This document shows positions 8,459-15,035 of a stretch of DNA of 28,841 bases, piece by piece; the stretch's first letter is position 1; every line of letters begins with the position of its first letter. The stretch covers positions 1 through 28,841 of the forward strand of contig CAYIEF010000010.1 in the NCBI GenBank assembly GCA_964362365.1, read 5' to 3'. A program made the translations under genes and the position numbers. This DNA comes from JACPIL01 sp964362365. Its GTDB lineage: Archaea > Nanobdellota > Nanobdellia > Woesearchaeales > GW2011-AR9. Under the pieces are notes generated by a model. The model ran no database searches. It worked only from the letters and a program-made list of their open reading frames with translations, and had not been told where the DNA came from.

Positions 8459-9528
8459 GTTTCAATTTGATCTAATTTACATTTTCCATCCTGCACCATC
8501 TGTAATGCAAAATTGAACAAAGACCTTCTTATTTTATGTGCGTTTTCAGTCGAACCAAAAAAATCATCACTATAAAAAATGGGATTTGCCACCACCATCG
8601 CGCGTAATGCAAAAAAAGGAGGAGCCAGATTAACTAATTCAGTATCATTAGTCTTAGAGAGATAGTTGTTCCAGAATAAATCAAACCCTTCTTTAGCCGC
8701 CCCAGAAAATTCTCCGCGCTCTTTTAAAGAATAAAAGATAAAATTAATAGAAAAAGCAGTAAGGTCATCAGCAGCTTCTCCATAGGTTTGTCCTGATCGG
8801 TCAAGTAATGTAAAATTTTTCTCATCTCTAAACCAAATATTTCCTGGATGGAAATCTCCATGAGTATGACAGAGCCTTTTTTCAGTAAACCTATGTGTGC
8901 TCCAAAAGTGAATGGAAGCTTGAAGTAATTGATTAATTTCTTCTTTTGAAATCCATTTTACATCTTTTGGGTACATGTCAATAATGGACATAATCGAAGT
9001 ATTTCCCCCAATTACGTTTCGTAAACATCGCTTATAGAGGCTCTCTTGATTTTCAGTAGGTTTGTCTTGATGCAACTGGACTAAAAAATCAGAAAGCTGC
9101 AGTATTCTTTTTCTATCTTCATTGGTAAGAACATTTGTCTTTGCTATTCGTTGAAAATCAGTAAACAGGTCTTTTCCTTGCGCTTCTTCCATGAGGATAA
9201 AAAACTCATGAGCTTCCCCAACTGAAATGACCTCTCCCTCTTTTGTAACTCCACAAACATCCGAGGAAGCAATATGATTAGGTATTTTTGAGTAATGCGA
9301 ATGTGCTAATAACAGTGAGCCGGCACGATCAGAAAAATGATCCATCCCTAAATTTGAAGTAAACAATGTCTTGAGGATTTTCTTTTGTGTTTTTCCATTA
9401 ACTTTAAAATTGAGAGCGAAACCAGTACCTACACATCCTTCCCCTAATTTTTGGATTTGTATATCTGTTATCGTACCATCAAATATTGATTCTAAATATC
9501 TCTTTAAACCATCCTCTCTTAAGTCCAT
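8449..9528 (-). CDS. Aminoglycoside phosphotransferase (APH)-like small-molecule kinase
   Basis: The protein has the APH/choline-kinase fold signature: a lysine-bearing beta strand (KKILKTLF), a bridging stretch ending in ILMEEAQGKDL, and the catalytic loop THGDFHPGNIWF followed by LLDRSGQ where the metal-binding DFD/DxD normally sits. Replacement of the usual acidic pattern by LLDRSG keeps the first Asp. Family members phosphorylate small alcohols or antibiotics; no substrate is evident. I prefer the ATG at 9528 (359 residues), because a TATA box at 9551-9560 lies about 27 nt upstream; a TTG at 9549 would add seven residues. It is divergent from gatD across 54 nt. Confidence 0.8.
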   Translation of the reverse strand: MDLREDGLKRYLESIFDGTITDIQIQKLGEGCVGTGFALNFKVNGKTQKKILKTLFTSNLGMDHFSDRAGSLLLAHSHYSKIPNHIASSDVCGVTKEGEVISVGEAHEFFILMEEAQGKDLFTDFQRIAKTNVLTNEDRKRILQLSDFLVQLHQDKPTENQESLYKRCLRNVIGGNTSIMSIIDMYPKDVKWISKEEINQLLQASIHFWSTHRFTEKRLCHTHGDFHPGNIWFRDEKNFTLLDRSGQTYGEAADDLTAFSINFIFYSLKERGEFSGAAKEGFDLFWNNYLSKTNDTELVNLAPPFFALRAMVVANPIFYSDDFFGSTENAHKIRRSLFNFALQMVQDGKCKLDQIETYF

Positions 9529-9550
9529 CTCTTCTCTTTCTAAACACAAC

Positions 9551-9560
9551 CTATATAAAT
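9551..9560. promoter_or_regulatory. Overlapping divergent TATA boxes (APH-like kinase / gatD)
   Basis: The same A/T block reads CTATATAAAT on the plus strand, 27 nt before the gatD ATG (9583), and ATTTATATAG on the minus strand, 27 nt before the kinase ATG (9528). Both genes should be leaderless, and their pre-initiation complexes would compete for the same DNA. Confidence 0.6.
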
Positions 9561-9582
9561 CTTAAGAAATTATTTTCCTTTT

Positions 9583-10872
9583 ATGGCTCAAGCAGGAGAT
9601 AGGGTAAAAATCAACACAAAAACAGGTTCTGAAGAAGGCCTTTTAATGCCCAGTTCAGATGAAGATGCGATCCTCCTTAAGTTAGATAGCGGTTATAATG
9701 TCGGATTTGACAAAAAAGAAGTTTCTAAAATAACTATTTTAAAAAAAGTAGCGGCAAAAAAGAAAACAACCACCAAAATCACTAAAAATCCTAAACTGCC
9801 TACCATCGCCATCCTGCACACCGGCGGAACCATCGCTTCTAAAGTTGATTACCGCACCGGGGCAGTTGCTAGTGAATTCAGCCCGGAAGAATTGCTTTCC
9901 TTATTCCCGGAATTGAAGGATATCGCTAACCTCGAATCAGAATTAATCTCCCAGATGTGGAGCGATGATCTGCGCTTTGCCCATTTTTCGCTTATCGCAA
10001 AAGCAATTGAACGTCACGTAAAAAAAGGTGTCAAAGGAATCATCATCGGCATAGGTACAGACAATTTAGCAGTCGCTTCAGCAGCATTGTCATTCATCGT
10101 AGAACAATCGCCAGTTCCCGTAGTCTTTGTGGGAGCGCAGCGTTCCTCAGATCGAGGCAGCAGCGATGCCGGGATGAATCTTATCTGCGCGGCAGAATTT
10201 GTGGCCAAAACAGATTTCGGAGGAGTTGCTATCTGCATGCATGAATCGGCAAGCGACAAAAGTTGTGTCATTTTGCCGGCAGCTAAAACCTACAAGTTAC
10301 ATTCATCGCGCAGAGATGCCTTCAAAGCAATTAACGATAGCCCCTTAGCAACAATAGATTACAAAACCCGCGAAATAACATATCTTCAAGAAAGGTATCC
10401 CAAACGTGCAGAAAAACTATCACTTAAACCAAAAATGGAAGATAAAGTCGGCTTGTTGAAGATCCACGTTAATATGTTTCCAGAGCAGTTTTCTTTTTTC
10501 AAGGGATATAAAGGATTGATTATCGAAGGAACGGGGTTAGGCCATACTCCAGGGCAAGTTCCAAATAAAGAAAGCGTCATCCACAAGAAAATATATCCTG
10601 CTCTCAAAAAATTAGTCGATTCCGGATGCGTAATTGTCATGACCACTCAATGTTTATTCGGCGGCGTGAATATGAATGTGTATGACAAAGGCCGCGATCT
10701 GCAGGAATTAGGAGTTATTTCCGGAAAAGATATGCTTGGAAATACTGCGTTAGTGAAGTTATCCTGGTTATTGGGAAATTATTCCAAAGAAGAAACAAAG
10801 AGATTAGTTGGCCAAAATCTGCGCGGCGAATTAAATGAACGGTTACAGTTTGAAGAAGATTTCATGAAGTGA
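9583..10872 (+). CDS. gatD: Glutamyl-tRNA(Gln) amidotransferase subunit D
   Basis: GatD is the asparaginase-like subunit that releases ammonia from glutamine; with GatE it converts Glu-tRNA(Gln) to Gln-tRNA(Gln) in archaea. The N-terminal ~70 residues form the GatD-specific beta-barrel (GDRVKINTKTGSEEG), absent from plain L-asparaginases. The catalytic domain follows, with HTGGTIASK (nucleophile Thr near 83) and GTDN (Thr-Asp near 159-160), then VFVGAQRSSDRGSSDAGM, a GatD hallmark. The C-terminal TTQCLFGGVNMNVY block is also typical. Length (429) is normal. The usual His before GTD is Ile here (IGTDN), a small deviation. GatE is not in the window. Confidence 0.95.
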   Translation: MAQAGDRVKINTKTGSEEGLLMPSSDEDAILLKLDSGYNVGFDKKEVSKITILKKVAAKKKTTTKITKNPKLPTIAILHTGGTIASKVDYRTGAVASEFSPEELLSLFPELKDIANLESELISQMWSDDLRFAHFSLIAKAIERHVKKGVKGIIIGIGTDNLAVASAALSFIVEQSPVPVVFVGAQRSSDRGSSDAGMNLICAAEFVAKTDFGGVAICMHESASDKSCVILPAAKTYKLHSSRRDAFKAINDSPLATIDYKTREITYLQERYPKRAEKLSLKPKMEDKVGLLKIHVNMFPEQFSFFKGYKGLIIEGTGLGHTPGQVPNKESVIHKKIYPALKKLVDSGCVIVMTTQCLFGGVNMNVYDKGRDLQELGVISGKDMLGNTALVKLSWLLGNYSKEETKRLVGQNLRGELNERLQFEEDFMK

Positions 10873-10877
10873 GGTGC

Positions 10878-10898
10878 AGAAGGGACTAACGCCCTTCT
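10878..10898 (+). terminator. Possible terminator hairpin after gatD
   Basis: AGAAGGG (10878-10884) pairs perfectly with CCCTTCT (10892-10898) around a 7-nt loop, and a T5 run follows at 10905-10909. It lies between gatD and the lipoprotein gene. Archaeal termination depends mainly on T-runs, so the hairpin may be incidental. Confidence 0.4.
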
Positions 10899-10939
10899 TA
10901 CCTGTTTTTAAGTGCAAAAGCGTTAAAAACGAGGTGAAG

Positions 10940-11200
10940 ATGATGAAAAAAATAGTGATGATATTATTATTGACAGTCTCAGTTTTAGTTATCTCCTGTA
11001 CTCCTGCAGTGGAACAATGTTCTGTGGATGCTGATTGTGTGCCTGCGCAATGCTGTCATCCCACTGGTGCAGTGAATAAAGCAGATGCTCCTGATTGCAG
11101 CGGGGTTTTATGTACGGCAGTATGCGAGGGGTCTTTGGATTGCGGAGCAGGAGAGATCAAATGCCTATCTAAGCGCTGTACCATCGTACCTACGCCATGA
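10940..11200 (+). CDS. Small cysteine-rich lipoprotein
   Basis: The 86-residue product begins MMKKIVMILLLTVSVLVISC: two lysines, a hydrophobic core and a lipobox-like VISC, so it is probably a lipid-anchored surface protein. The mature part is short and holds ten more cysteines, including CSVDADCVPAQCCHP and CSGVLCTAVC, resembling the eight-cysteine-cluster type of archaeal secreted domain (tentative). An ATG preceded by GAGGTG is preferred over an upstream GTG at 10874 that would bury the signal peptide. Its stop overlaps the next ATG (ATGA), so it is translationally coupled to the metal transporter. Metal binding or disulfide-stabilised structure are both possible. Confidence 0.75.
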   Translation: MMKKIVMILLLTVSVLVISCTPAVEQCSVDADCVPAQCCHPTGAVNKADAPDCSGVLCTAVCEGSLDCGAGEIKCLSKRCTIVPTP

Positions 11201-11898
11201 TCCCTACCAACGCCAAGGATGTGATCAGAGATTTCGTCTTCGGAATGGAAGACGGGTTAGTATCTAATTTAGGTTTAGTGCTAGGAGTCGCTGCTGGCGG
11301 CGGTGATGCGGCAACTATTATCCTCGCTGGAGCAGCCAGCATGTTTGCCGGCGCCTTTTCCATGTCTGCAGGAAGCTATCTTTCTTCTAAATCCCAGCGG
11401 GAAGTCTATGAGCGGGAGATAGAAGAAACAAAAGCTGATCTACTGAAAAATCCTAAAAAGTGCTACTTGGATATGCAATCAGCGTTGCTGAAAGAAGGTT
11501 TAGGAAGGAAAGAAATTGATTTCTTGTTCAAAAGATCGTCAAAATACAAACATCCGCGGTTTGTCTGCAATTACATGGTGCAGAAAAAAGTGGGTATTTC
11601 CAAAGAAAAATTAGATGTTCCGTTTAAGAATGCCTTTGCCATGTTCTTTTCGTTTTTACTAGGATCAGCTTTTCCACTATTTCCTTTCTTGATCTCCAAA
11701 TACAATGGCCTTTCTCTGTTTCAAGCCGGAGTGATTGCTTCATTATTAACTATCGCTGCGCTCTTTGGCGTGGGATTGGCGAAGACACATTATACTAGTC
11801 TTAATAAAATTAAGTCTGGACTTGAAGTAGTTTTGATTGGCTTAGGCGCTGGACTGATAGGTTACTTTGTAGGATGGGCAGTCGGTCATTTAGGATAG
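11197..11898 (+). CDS. VIT1/CCC1-family iron/manganese transporter
   Basis: The 233-residue protein has the VIT1/CCC1 signature in the first membrane helices (FVFGMEDGLVSNLGLVLGVA and AGAASMFAGAFSMSAGSYLSSKSQ). A cytoplasmic helical domain (about residues 65-145) carries the acidic and Met positions that bind metal in the family, and three more hydrophobic segments follow. The family moves Fe2+ or Mn2+ out of the cytoplasm into a compartment or outside. The gene starts within the stop of the Cys-rich lipoprotein (ATGA overlap), so the two proteins are made together. The region around residues 3-25 is highly conserved and supports this start. Confidence 0.92.
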   Translation: MIPTNAKDVIRDFVFGMEDGLVSNLGLVLGVAAGGGDAATIILAGAASMFAGAFSMSAGSYLSSKSQREVYEREIEETKADLLKNPKKCYLDMQSALLKEGLGRKEIDFLFKRSSKYKHPRFVCNYMVQKKVGISKEKLDVPFKNAFAMFFSFLLGSAFPLFPFLISKYNGLSLFQAGVIASLLTIAALFGVGLAKTHYTSLNKIKSGLEVVLIGLGAGLIGYFVGWAVGHLG

Positions 11899-11916
11899 TT
11901 TATGTTCTGATTTAAT

Positions 11917-11938
11917 ATATAGTATTTAGTCACTATAT
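11917..11938. other. Inverted repeat between transporter and small gene
   Basis: ATATAGT (11917-11923) and ACTATAT (11932-11938) form perfect 7-bp arms around an 8-nt spacer. The repeat lies 18 nt after the transporter stop and about 40 nt before the next ATG. It could be a termination hairpin or an operator; no T-run follows directly. Confidence 0.4.
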
Positions 11939-11977
11939 GCGGAATATTAAATAATTTAATGGTATTATTGGTCTAAT

Positions 11978-12223
11978 ATGTTAGATGACGTTATTATTGA
12001 TCAAATAATAGAAAGGGAGATAGGAAAAGAAAAAAAAGAAAGGCGGGATTCCGGCTGGCAGCCGATTCCCTTGTATAAAGAATTAGAATTGCCCTCGGAA
12101 GTTGAACGGAGGGAAGAGCAATCGCCAGGCCGGACGAAAATTGATATTTGGAGCCCACAAGAAGATTCTGGAGTAATTGTTATTGAAACGGGATCATACC
12201 ATCCAGGAACCCATTACCAATAA
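11978..12223 (+). CDS. Small charged hypothetical protein
   Basis: The 81-residue protein is highly charged (EREIGKEKKERRDSGW) with a middle segment WQPIPLYKELELPSEVERRE and a beta-like C-terminus (DSGVIVIETG). I do not recognise a family. There is no signal peptide or membrane segment. It is kept as real because an A/T box (ATTAAATAA, near 11945-11953) lies about 28 nt before the ATG, the spacing of the other leaderless genes, and no longer frame competes. It is likely monocistronic. Confidence 0.55.
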   Translation: MLDDVIIDQIIEREIGKEKKERRDSGWQPIPLYKELELPSEVERREEQSPGRTKIDIWSPQEDSGVIVIETGSYHPGTHYQ

Positions 12224-12258
12224 AAACCTTTTTAACCTTTCCTTCTTCCCAGGATTTT

Positions 12259-12816
12259 ATGAAAGAACTTTCCCCTACTTTTTTTGCCAGAGATACAGTC
12301 ACAGTTGCTCAAGAACTTTTAGGTAAAATCATCTCTGTCAACGGCATGAAAGCACGAATTGTCGAAACAGAAGCCTACGGCAAAGATCCAGCATCTCATG
12401 CGTATACGAGAACAGAAAGGAGTGCTTTGATGCATGATACACATGGCCATGTTTATGTATATTTGATCTATGGCATGTATTGGTGCTTAAACTTTACTTC
12501 GGACAAAAATGAGGCAGGGGCGGTGTTGATGCGGTCAGTCGAACCGCTTAGTGGAATAGAGCAGATGAAAAGAAATAGGAAGATTGAGAAAATTACTAAT
12601 TTATGTTCTGGACCGGGAAAATTGTGTTCAGCATTAGGGATCGATAAAAGATATAATGGATTGAAATTAGGCAAGGAAATCAAATTATTTGATGATGGCT
12701 ATAAGGTTGAAAGAATTGCCAACAGTTCCAGAATAGGAATCAAAGACGCTCTGGAATTACAGTGGAGATTCTTTATCGAAGGAAATGAGTATGTAAGCAG
12801 AAATAGAAAAGTATAA
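12259..12816 (+). CDS. DNA-3-methyladenine glycosylase (AAG/MPG family)
   Basis: This base-excision repair enzyme removes alkylated purines. The 185-residue protein starts with the family's FFARDTVTVAQELLGK and has the catalytic block RIVETEAYGKDPASHAY, in which the Glu of VETEAY activates water. YVYLIYGMYWCLNF contains the intercalating-Tyr region, and VLMRSVEP plus NLCSGPGKLCSALGI complete the fold. Length is normal for prokaryotic members. A T/A-rich box about 25 nt upstream fits a leaderless start. The toxin-like DUF4258 gene begins 25 nt after its stop. Confidence 0.95.
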   Translation: MKELSPTFFARDTVTVAQELLGKIISVNGMKARIVETEAYGKDPASHAYTRTERSALMHDTHGHVYVYLIYGMYWCLNFTSDKNEAGAVLMRSVEPLSGIEQMKRNRKIEKITNLCSGPGKLCSALGIDKRYNGLKLGKEIKLFDDGYKVERIANSSRIGIKDALELQWRFFIEGNEYVSRNRKV

Positions 12817-12841
12817 GAAGAGTGCCTTTTCAAAATAAAAT

Positions 12842-13054
12842 ATGAGAATAATTTATACGCTTCATGCGGAGGGGCAGATAAAGGAACGTAAGATTGAATT
12901 AGTTTGGATTGAAGAAGCGATAAACTATCCTGATCAGACAAAAAGAGTCGGGAATAAATTTTATGTGATTAAAAAGTTAAATGGAAAAAGAATTAAGGTG
13001 GTTTTTGTCAAAGAAAAGTTTATAAAGCTCGTTACCTCTTATTTTATAAAATGA
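12842..13054 (+). CDS. DUF4258-like putative toxin
   Basis: The 70-residue protein opens with YTLHAEGQIKERKIELVWIEEAI and continues with VGNKFYVIKKLNGKRIKVVFVKEK. The HA-x-x-Q-x-x-x-R/K opening and the late beta-hairpin match DUF4258, a small fold often proposed to be a RelE-like or nuclease toxin. Its stop overlaps the start of the DUF2283 gene (ATGA), a tight two-gene unit like many type II toxin-antitoxin modules. The toxin role is inferred from this pairing. A TATAAGA box near 12813 may drive it. Confidence 0.75.
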   Translation: MRIIYTLHAEGQIKERKIELVWIEEAINYPDQTKRVGNKFYVIKKLNGKRIKVVFVKEKFIKLVTSYFIK

Positions 13055-13257
13055 AAATACGCTATGATCCAGAGGCAGATGCCATGTACATAAAGTTTAG
13101 AGAGGACAAAGTAGATCATACTGCTGAATTAGATGAAAATACAATAATCGATTACAATAAAGAAAATGAAGTTATTGGTGTGGAAATTTTGTTTGTCAGG
13201 GAAAGAAATCCCAACCTTTTGAAAGAATTTCAATTTGAAAATCTTGTTCCTGCTTGA
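13051..13257 (+). CDS. DUF2283 protein, putative antitoxin partner
   Basis: The 68-residue protein begins MKIRYDPEADAMYIKFRED and continues with TIIDYNKENEVIGVEILF, the diagnostic pattern of DUF2283, a small beta-rich family frequently encoded directly beside DUF4258. The ATG overlaps the stop of the DUF4258 gene by 4 nt, so translation is coupled. The family is often suggested to be the antitoxin of such pairs. No DNA-binding motif is visible, so if it is an antitoxin it probably acts by protein contact. Confidence 0.82.
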   Translation: MKIRYDPEADAMYIKFREDKVDHTAELDENTIIDYNKENEVIGVEILFVRERNPNLLKEFQFENLVPA

Positions 13258-13320
13258 GCTACCCGTATGTTATTTTTCTGTAGTTAATCTTTTAAACCAG
13301 AGTACTTATTTTCCGTCTAT

Positions 13321-13511
13321 GCGAGGGTGGGAGAGCTGGCCAAATCCGCTAGAAGGTAAAACCTGGCGAACTTGAGGGGCTAGTCCCTTAGTGGGTACGC
13401 GTGTTCGAATTGCCTGCTACACTAGGCGAACGTCGTCAAGGGGGATATCCTTTCGGAATCCCACGAGCGGGGCCTTATGGTGTCGCTGCAACGAAAGTCA
13501 CGTCCCTCGCA
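13321..13511 (+). tRNA. tRNA-Leu(GAG) with two introns
   Basis: Exons 13321-13352, 13371-13409 and 13498-13511 join to an 85-nt tRNA: acceptor GCGAGGG/CCCTCGC, D arm GGA/TCC with GG in the loop, anticodon stem CTAGC/GCTAG with loop TTGAGGG (anticodon GAG), variable arm CCC/GGG, T arm GCGTG/CACGT with loop TTCGAAT, and discriminator A; no CCA is encoded. Intron 1 (13353-13370, 18 nt, position 30/31) has a bulge-helix-bulge: helix CGCT/GGCG, bulges AGA and AAC, inner stem AGGT/ACCT. Intron 2 (13410-13497, 88 nt, position 59/60) has outer helix GCGTG/CACGT, bulge AGT, central helix TTCG/CGAA, then a relaxed bulge and inner helix TTGC/GCAA. TTTTAAA at 13290 is a likely TATA box; T-runs follow the 3' end. 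Confidence 0.88.
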
Positions 13512-13818
13512 CTCTTTTATTTTTAGAATAAGGAATAAATTTTTCTTGAACAGAATATCTAATCCACAACTCCTGTTTTCCTTCTTTTTTAAGATCCTGC
13601 GAGCTCTTGTTCCATTCTTCCCATCCTTTTTTTAGCTTATTAGTTCTTAAAGTTTCAATCGTAACTTGTGCTTCCAGCTCAGAGGTGTATGGGCCATATT
13701 CTTGTTTTGAAACTGGCCTTGTACTAATATCCCCAAAATCATTATTCTCAGGAATAATTTGTGCACAATTTTCGATTACATAAAATCTCCTCACATAAAG
13801 TTGTTCTTCTAATCCCAT
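13498..13818 (-). CDS. Hypothetical protein overlapping the tRNA-Leu 3' end
   Basis: The 106-residue protein (MGLEEQLYVRRFYVIENCAQ at its start) has no motif I recognise and no membrane segment. It contains a helical, charged middle (KLKKGWEEWNKSSQDLKKEGK) and a basic C-terminus. I prefer the ATG at 13818, because the longer reading frame upstream to 13899 runs through an A/T-rich leader with TATA-like sequence. Its last codons are antisense to the final 14 nt of the tRNA-Leu exon. It is divergent from the PAC2 gene. Confidence 0.5.
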   Translation of the reverse strand: MGLEEQLYVRRFYVIENCAQIIPENNDFGDISTRPVSKQEYGPYTSELEAQVTIETLRTNKLKKGWEEWNKSSQDLKKEGKQELWIRYSVQEKFIPYSKNKRVRGT

Positions 13819-13916
13819 AATATTATATAACAAACTAAAGAAGTAAATAAACCTTATGCAAATAATTTTCAGCTCTTCATCCAAAACTATATAAACCATC
13901 GATCCTTCTTTAATAC

Positions 13917-14726
13917 ATGAATAAAATCTGGGAAATCACGCAAGAAGAGAAAAAAATTCCTAAACTGAACAACCCTCTTTTAATCGAAGGACTTCCCGGC
14001 ATAGGCAATGTTGGAAAGATTGCAGTTGATTTCTTAGTGGAAGAATTGAAAGCAAAAATATTATACTCCTTTTTTTCCTACAAGTTTCCTCATTCTGTCT
14101 TCGTTAACGAAAAGCATTTAATAGAAATGCCGAAATTAGAGATGTATTACAAGCAGTTCGGGAAGGGCGGCAAAAAACGCGACCTGCTCTTCCTCGTCGG
14201 CGATATCCAGCCCATTGATGAGGAAAGCTGTTATGCTTTCTGCGATGAAGTACTGAAAATCGCCAAGCAGCACAATTGTAAAAATGTAGTGACTACTGGA
14301 GGCATAGGGTTGCAGCATGTTCCTGACCAGCCGAAAGTATATTGTACTGCCAATGATCAATCAGAATTACAGGAATATACTAAAAAAGGGATGTCCGTAG
14401 AGAAGGAAATCTTTGGCGTAGTAGGGCCGATCATCGGAGTTTCCGGCATCTTGTTAGCTTTAGGAAAGAAGAAAGGAATCAAAGGCGTAGCTTTACTGGC
14501 AGAGACCTTTGGCAATCCCTTTTACTTAGGGATAAAGGGAGCGAAGGAAATAGTTCAAGTGTTAGAAAAGAAATTCAACTTGGGTGTCAGCGTGAAAAAG
14601 ATCAGTAAAGATATCCTGGAAGTAGAAGATCAGTTATTGCAGAAAGCGGCAGATTGGATGTCTGACGAATTTGTGCCGCAGGCTGGCGCACAGGCCAAGA
14701 AGAAAGATGTGCATTATATTGGCTAA
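13917..14726 (+). CDS. PAC2-family protein (proteasome assembly chaperone homologue)
   Basis: The 269-residue protein has the archaeal PAC2 pattern: PLLIEGLPGIGNVGKIAVDF (residues about 20-39), a central strand region DLLFLVGDIQP, NVVTTGGIGLQ, and a late GVVGPIIGVSGILLALGK block. Related archaeal proteins were identified as homologues of eukaryotic proteasome-assembly chaperone 2; direct function here is inferred. ACTATATAAA (about 13887-13895) lies 26 nt before the ATG, fitting a leaderless transcript. No proteasome subunit is in the window. Confidence 0.88.
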   Translation: MNKIWEITQEEKKIPKLNNPLLIEGLPGIGNVGKIAVDFLVEELKAKILYSFFSYKFPHSVFVNEKHLIEMPKLEMYYKQFGKGGKKRDLLFLVGDIQPIDEESCYAFCDEVLKIAKQHNCKNVVTTGGIGLQHVPDQPKVYCTANDQSELQEYTKKGMSVEKEIFGVVGPIIGVSGILLALGKKKGIKGVALLAETFGNPFYLGIKGAKEIVQVLEKKFNLGVSVKKISKDILEVEDQLLQKAADWMSDEFVPQAGAQAKKKDVHYIG

Positions 14727-14767
14727 AACAGATTTATTTTTAAATAATAAATTTCTTCTTTAAAATT

Positions 14768-15028
14768 ATGGATGACGAAGAACGCCTTAGAGGATTAAGC
14801 GAATTTGTAGTTTATCTTCTTGCAGATGTTTCAGTGCATCATCTTCGTTATGCTAAGAGTGATTATGGCGCGGTACCAGAATTAGTTGATTTATTAAAAG
14901 ATCAAAAGTATATCAAAATAAGAAGCAATGGTTTGATAGAAATTACGAAAAAAGGTCGGAATCTGTATGGTGGTTTATTGGATAAAATTAGGGAAGGAGT
15001 AGATTTTTCCACTCTTTTTAATAAATAA
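14768..15028 (+). CDS. Small helical/winged-helix-like hypothetical protein
   Basis: The 86-residue protein has helices ERLRGLSEFVVYLLADVSV and YGAVPELVDLLKDQ, followed by a beta-turn-beta IKIRSNGLIEITKKGRNLY. This resembles the end of a winged helix-turn-helix domain, where the wing is followed by a helix. That resemblance is weak; DNA binding is a guess. TTTTTAAATAAT about 30 nt upstream of the ATG fits leaderless transcription. It is convergent with orc1/cdc6, leaving only 7 nt between stops. Confidence 0.6.
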   Translation: MDDEERLRGLSEFVVYLLADVSVHHLRYAKSDYGAVPELVDLLKDQKYIKIRSNGLIEITKKGRNLYGGLLDKIREGVDFSTLFNK

Positions 15029-15035
15029 TTTCCAT

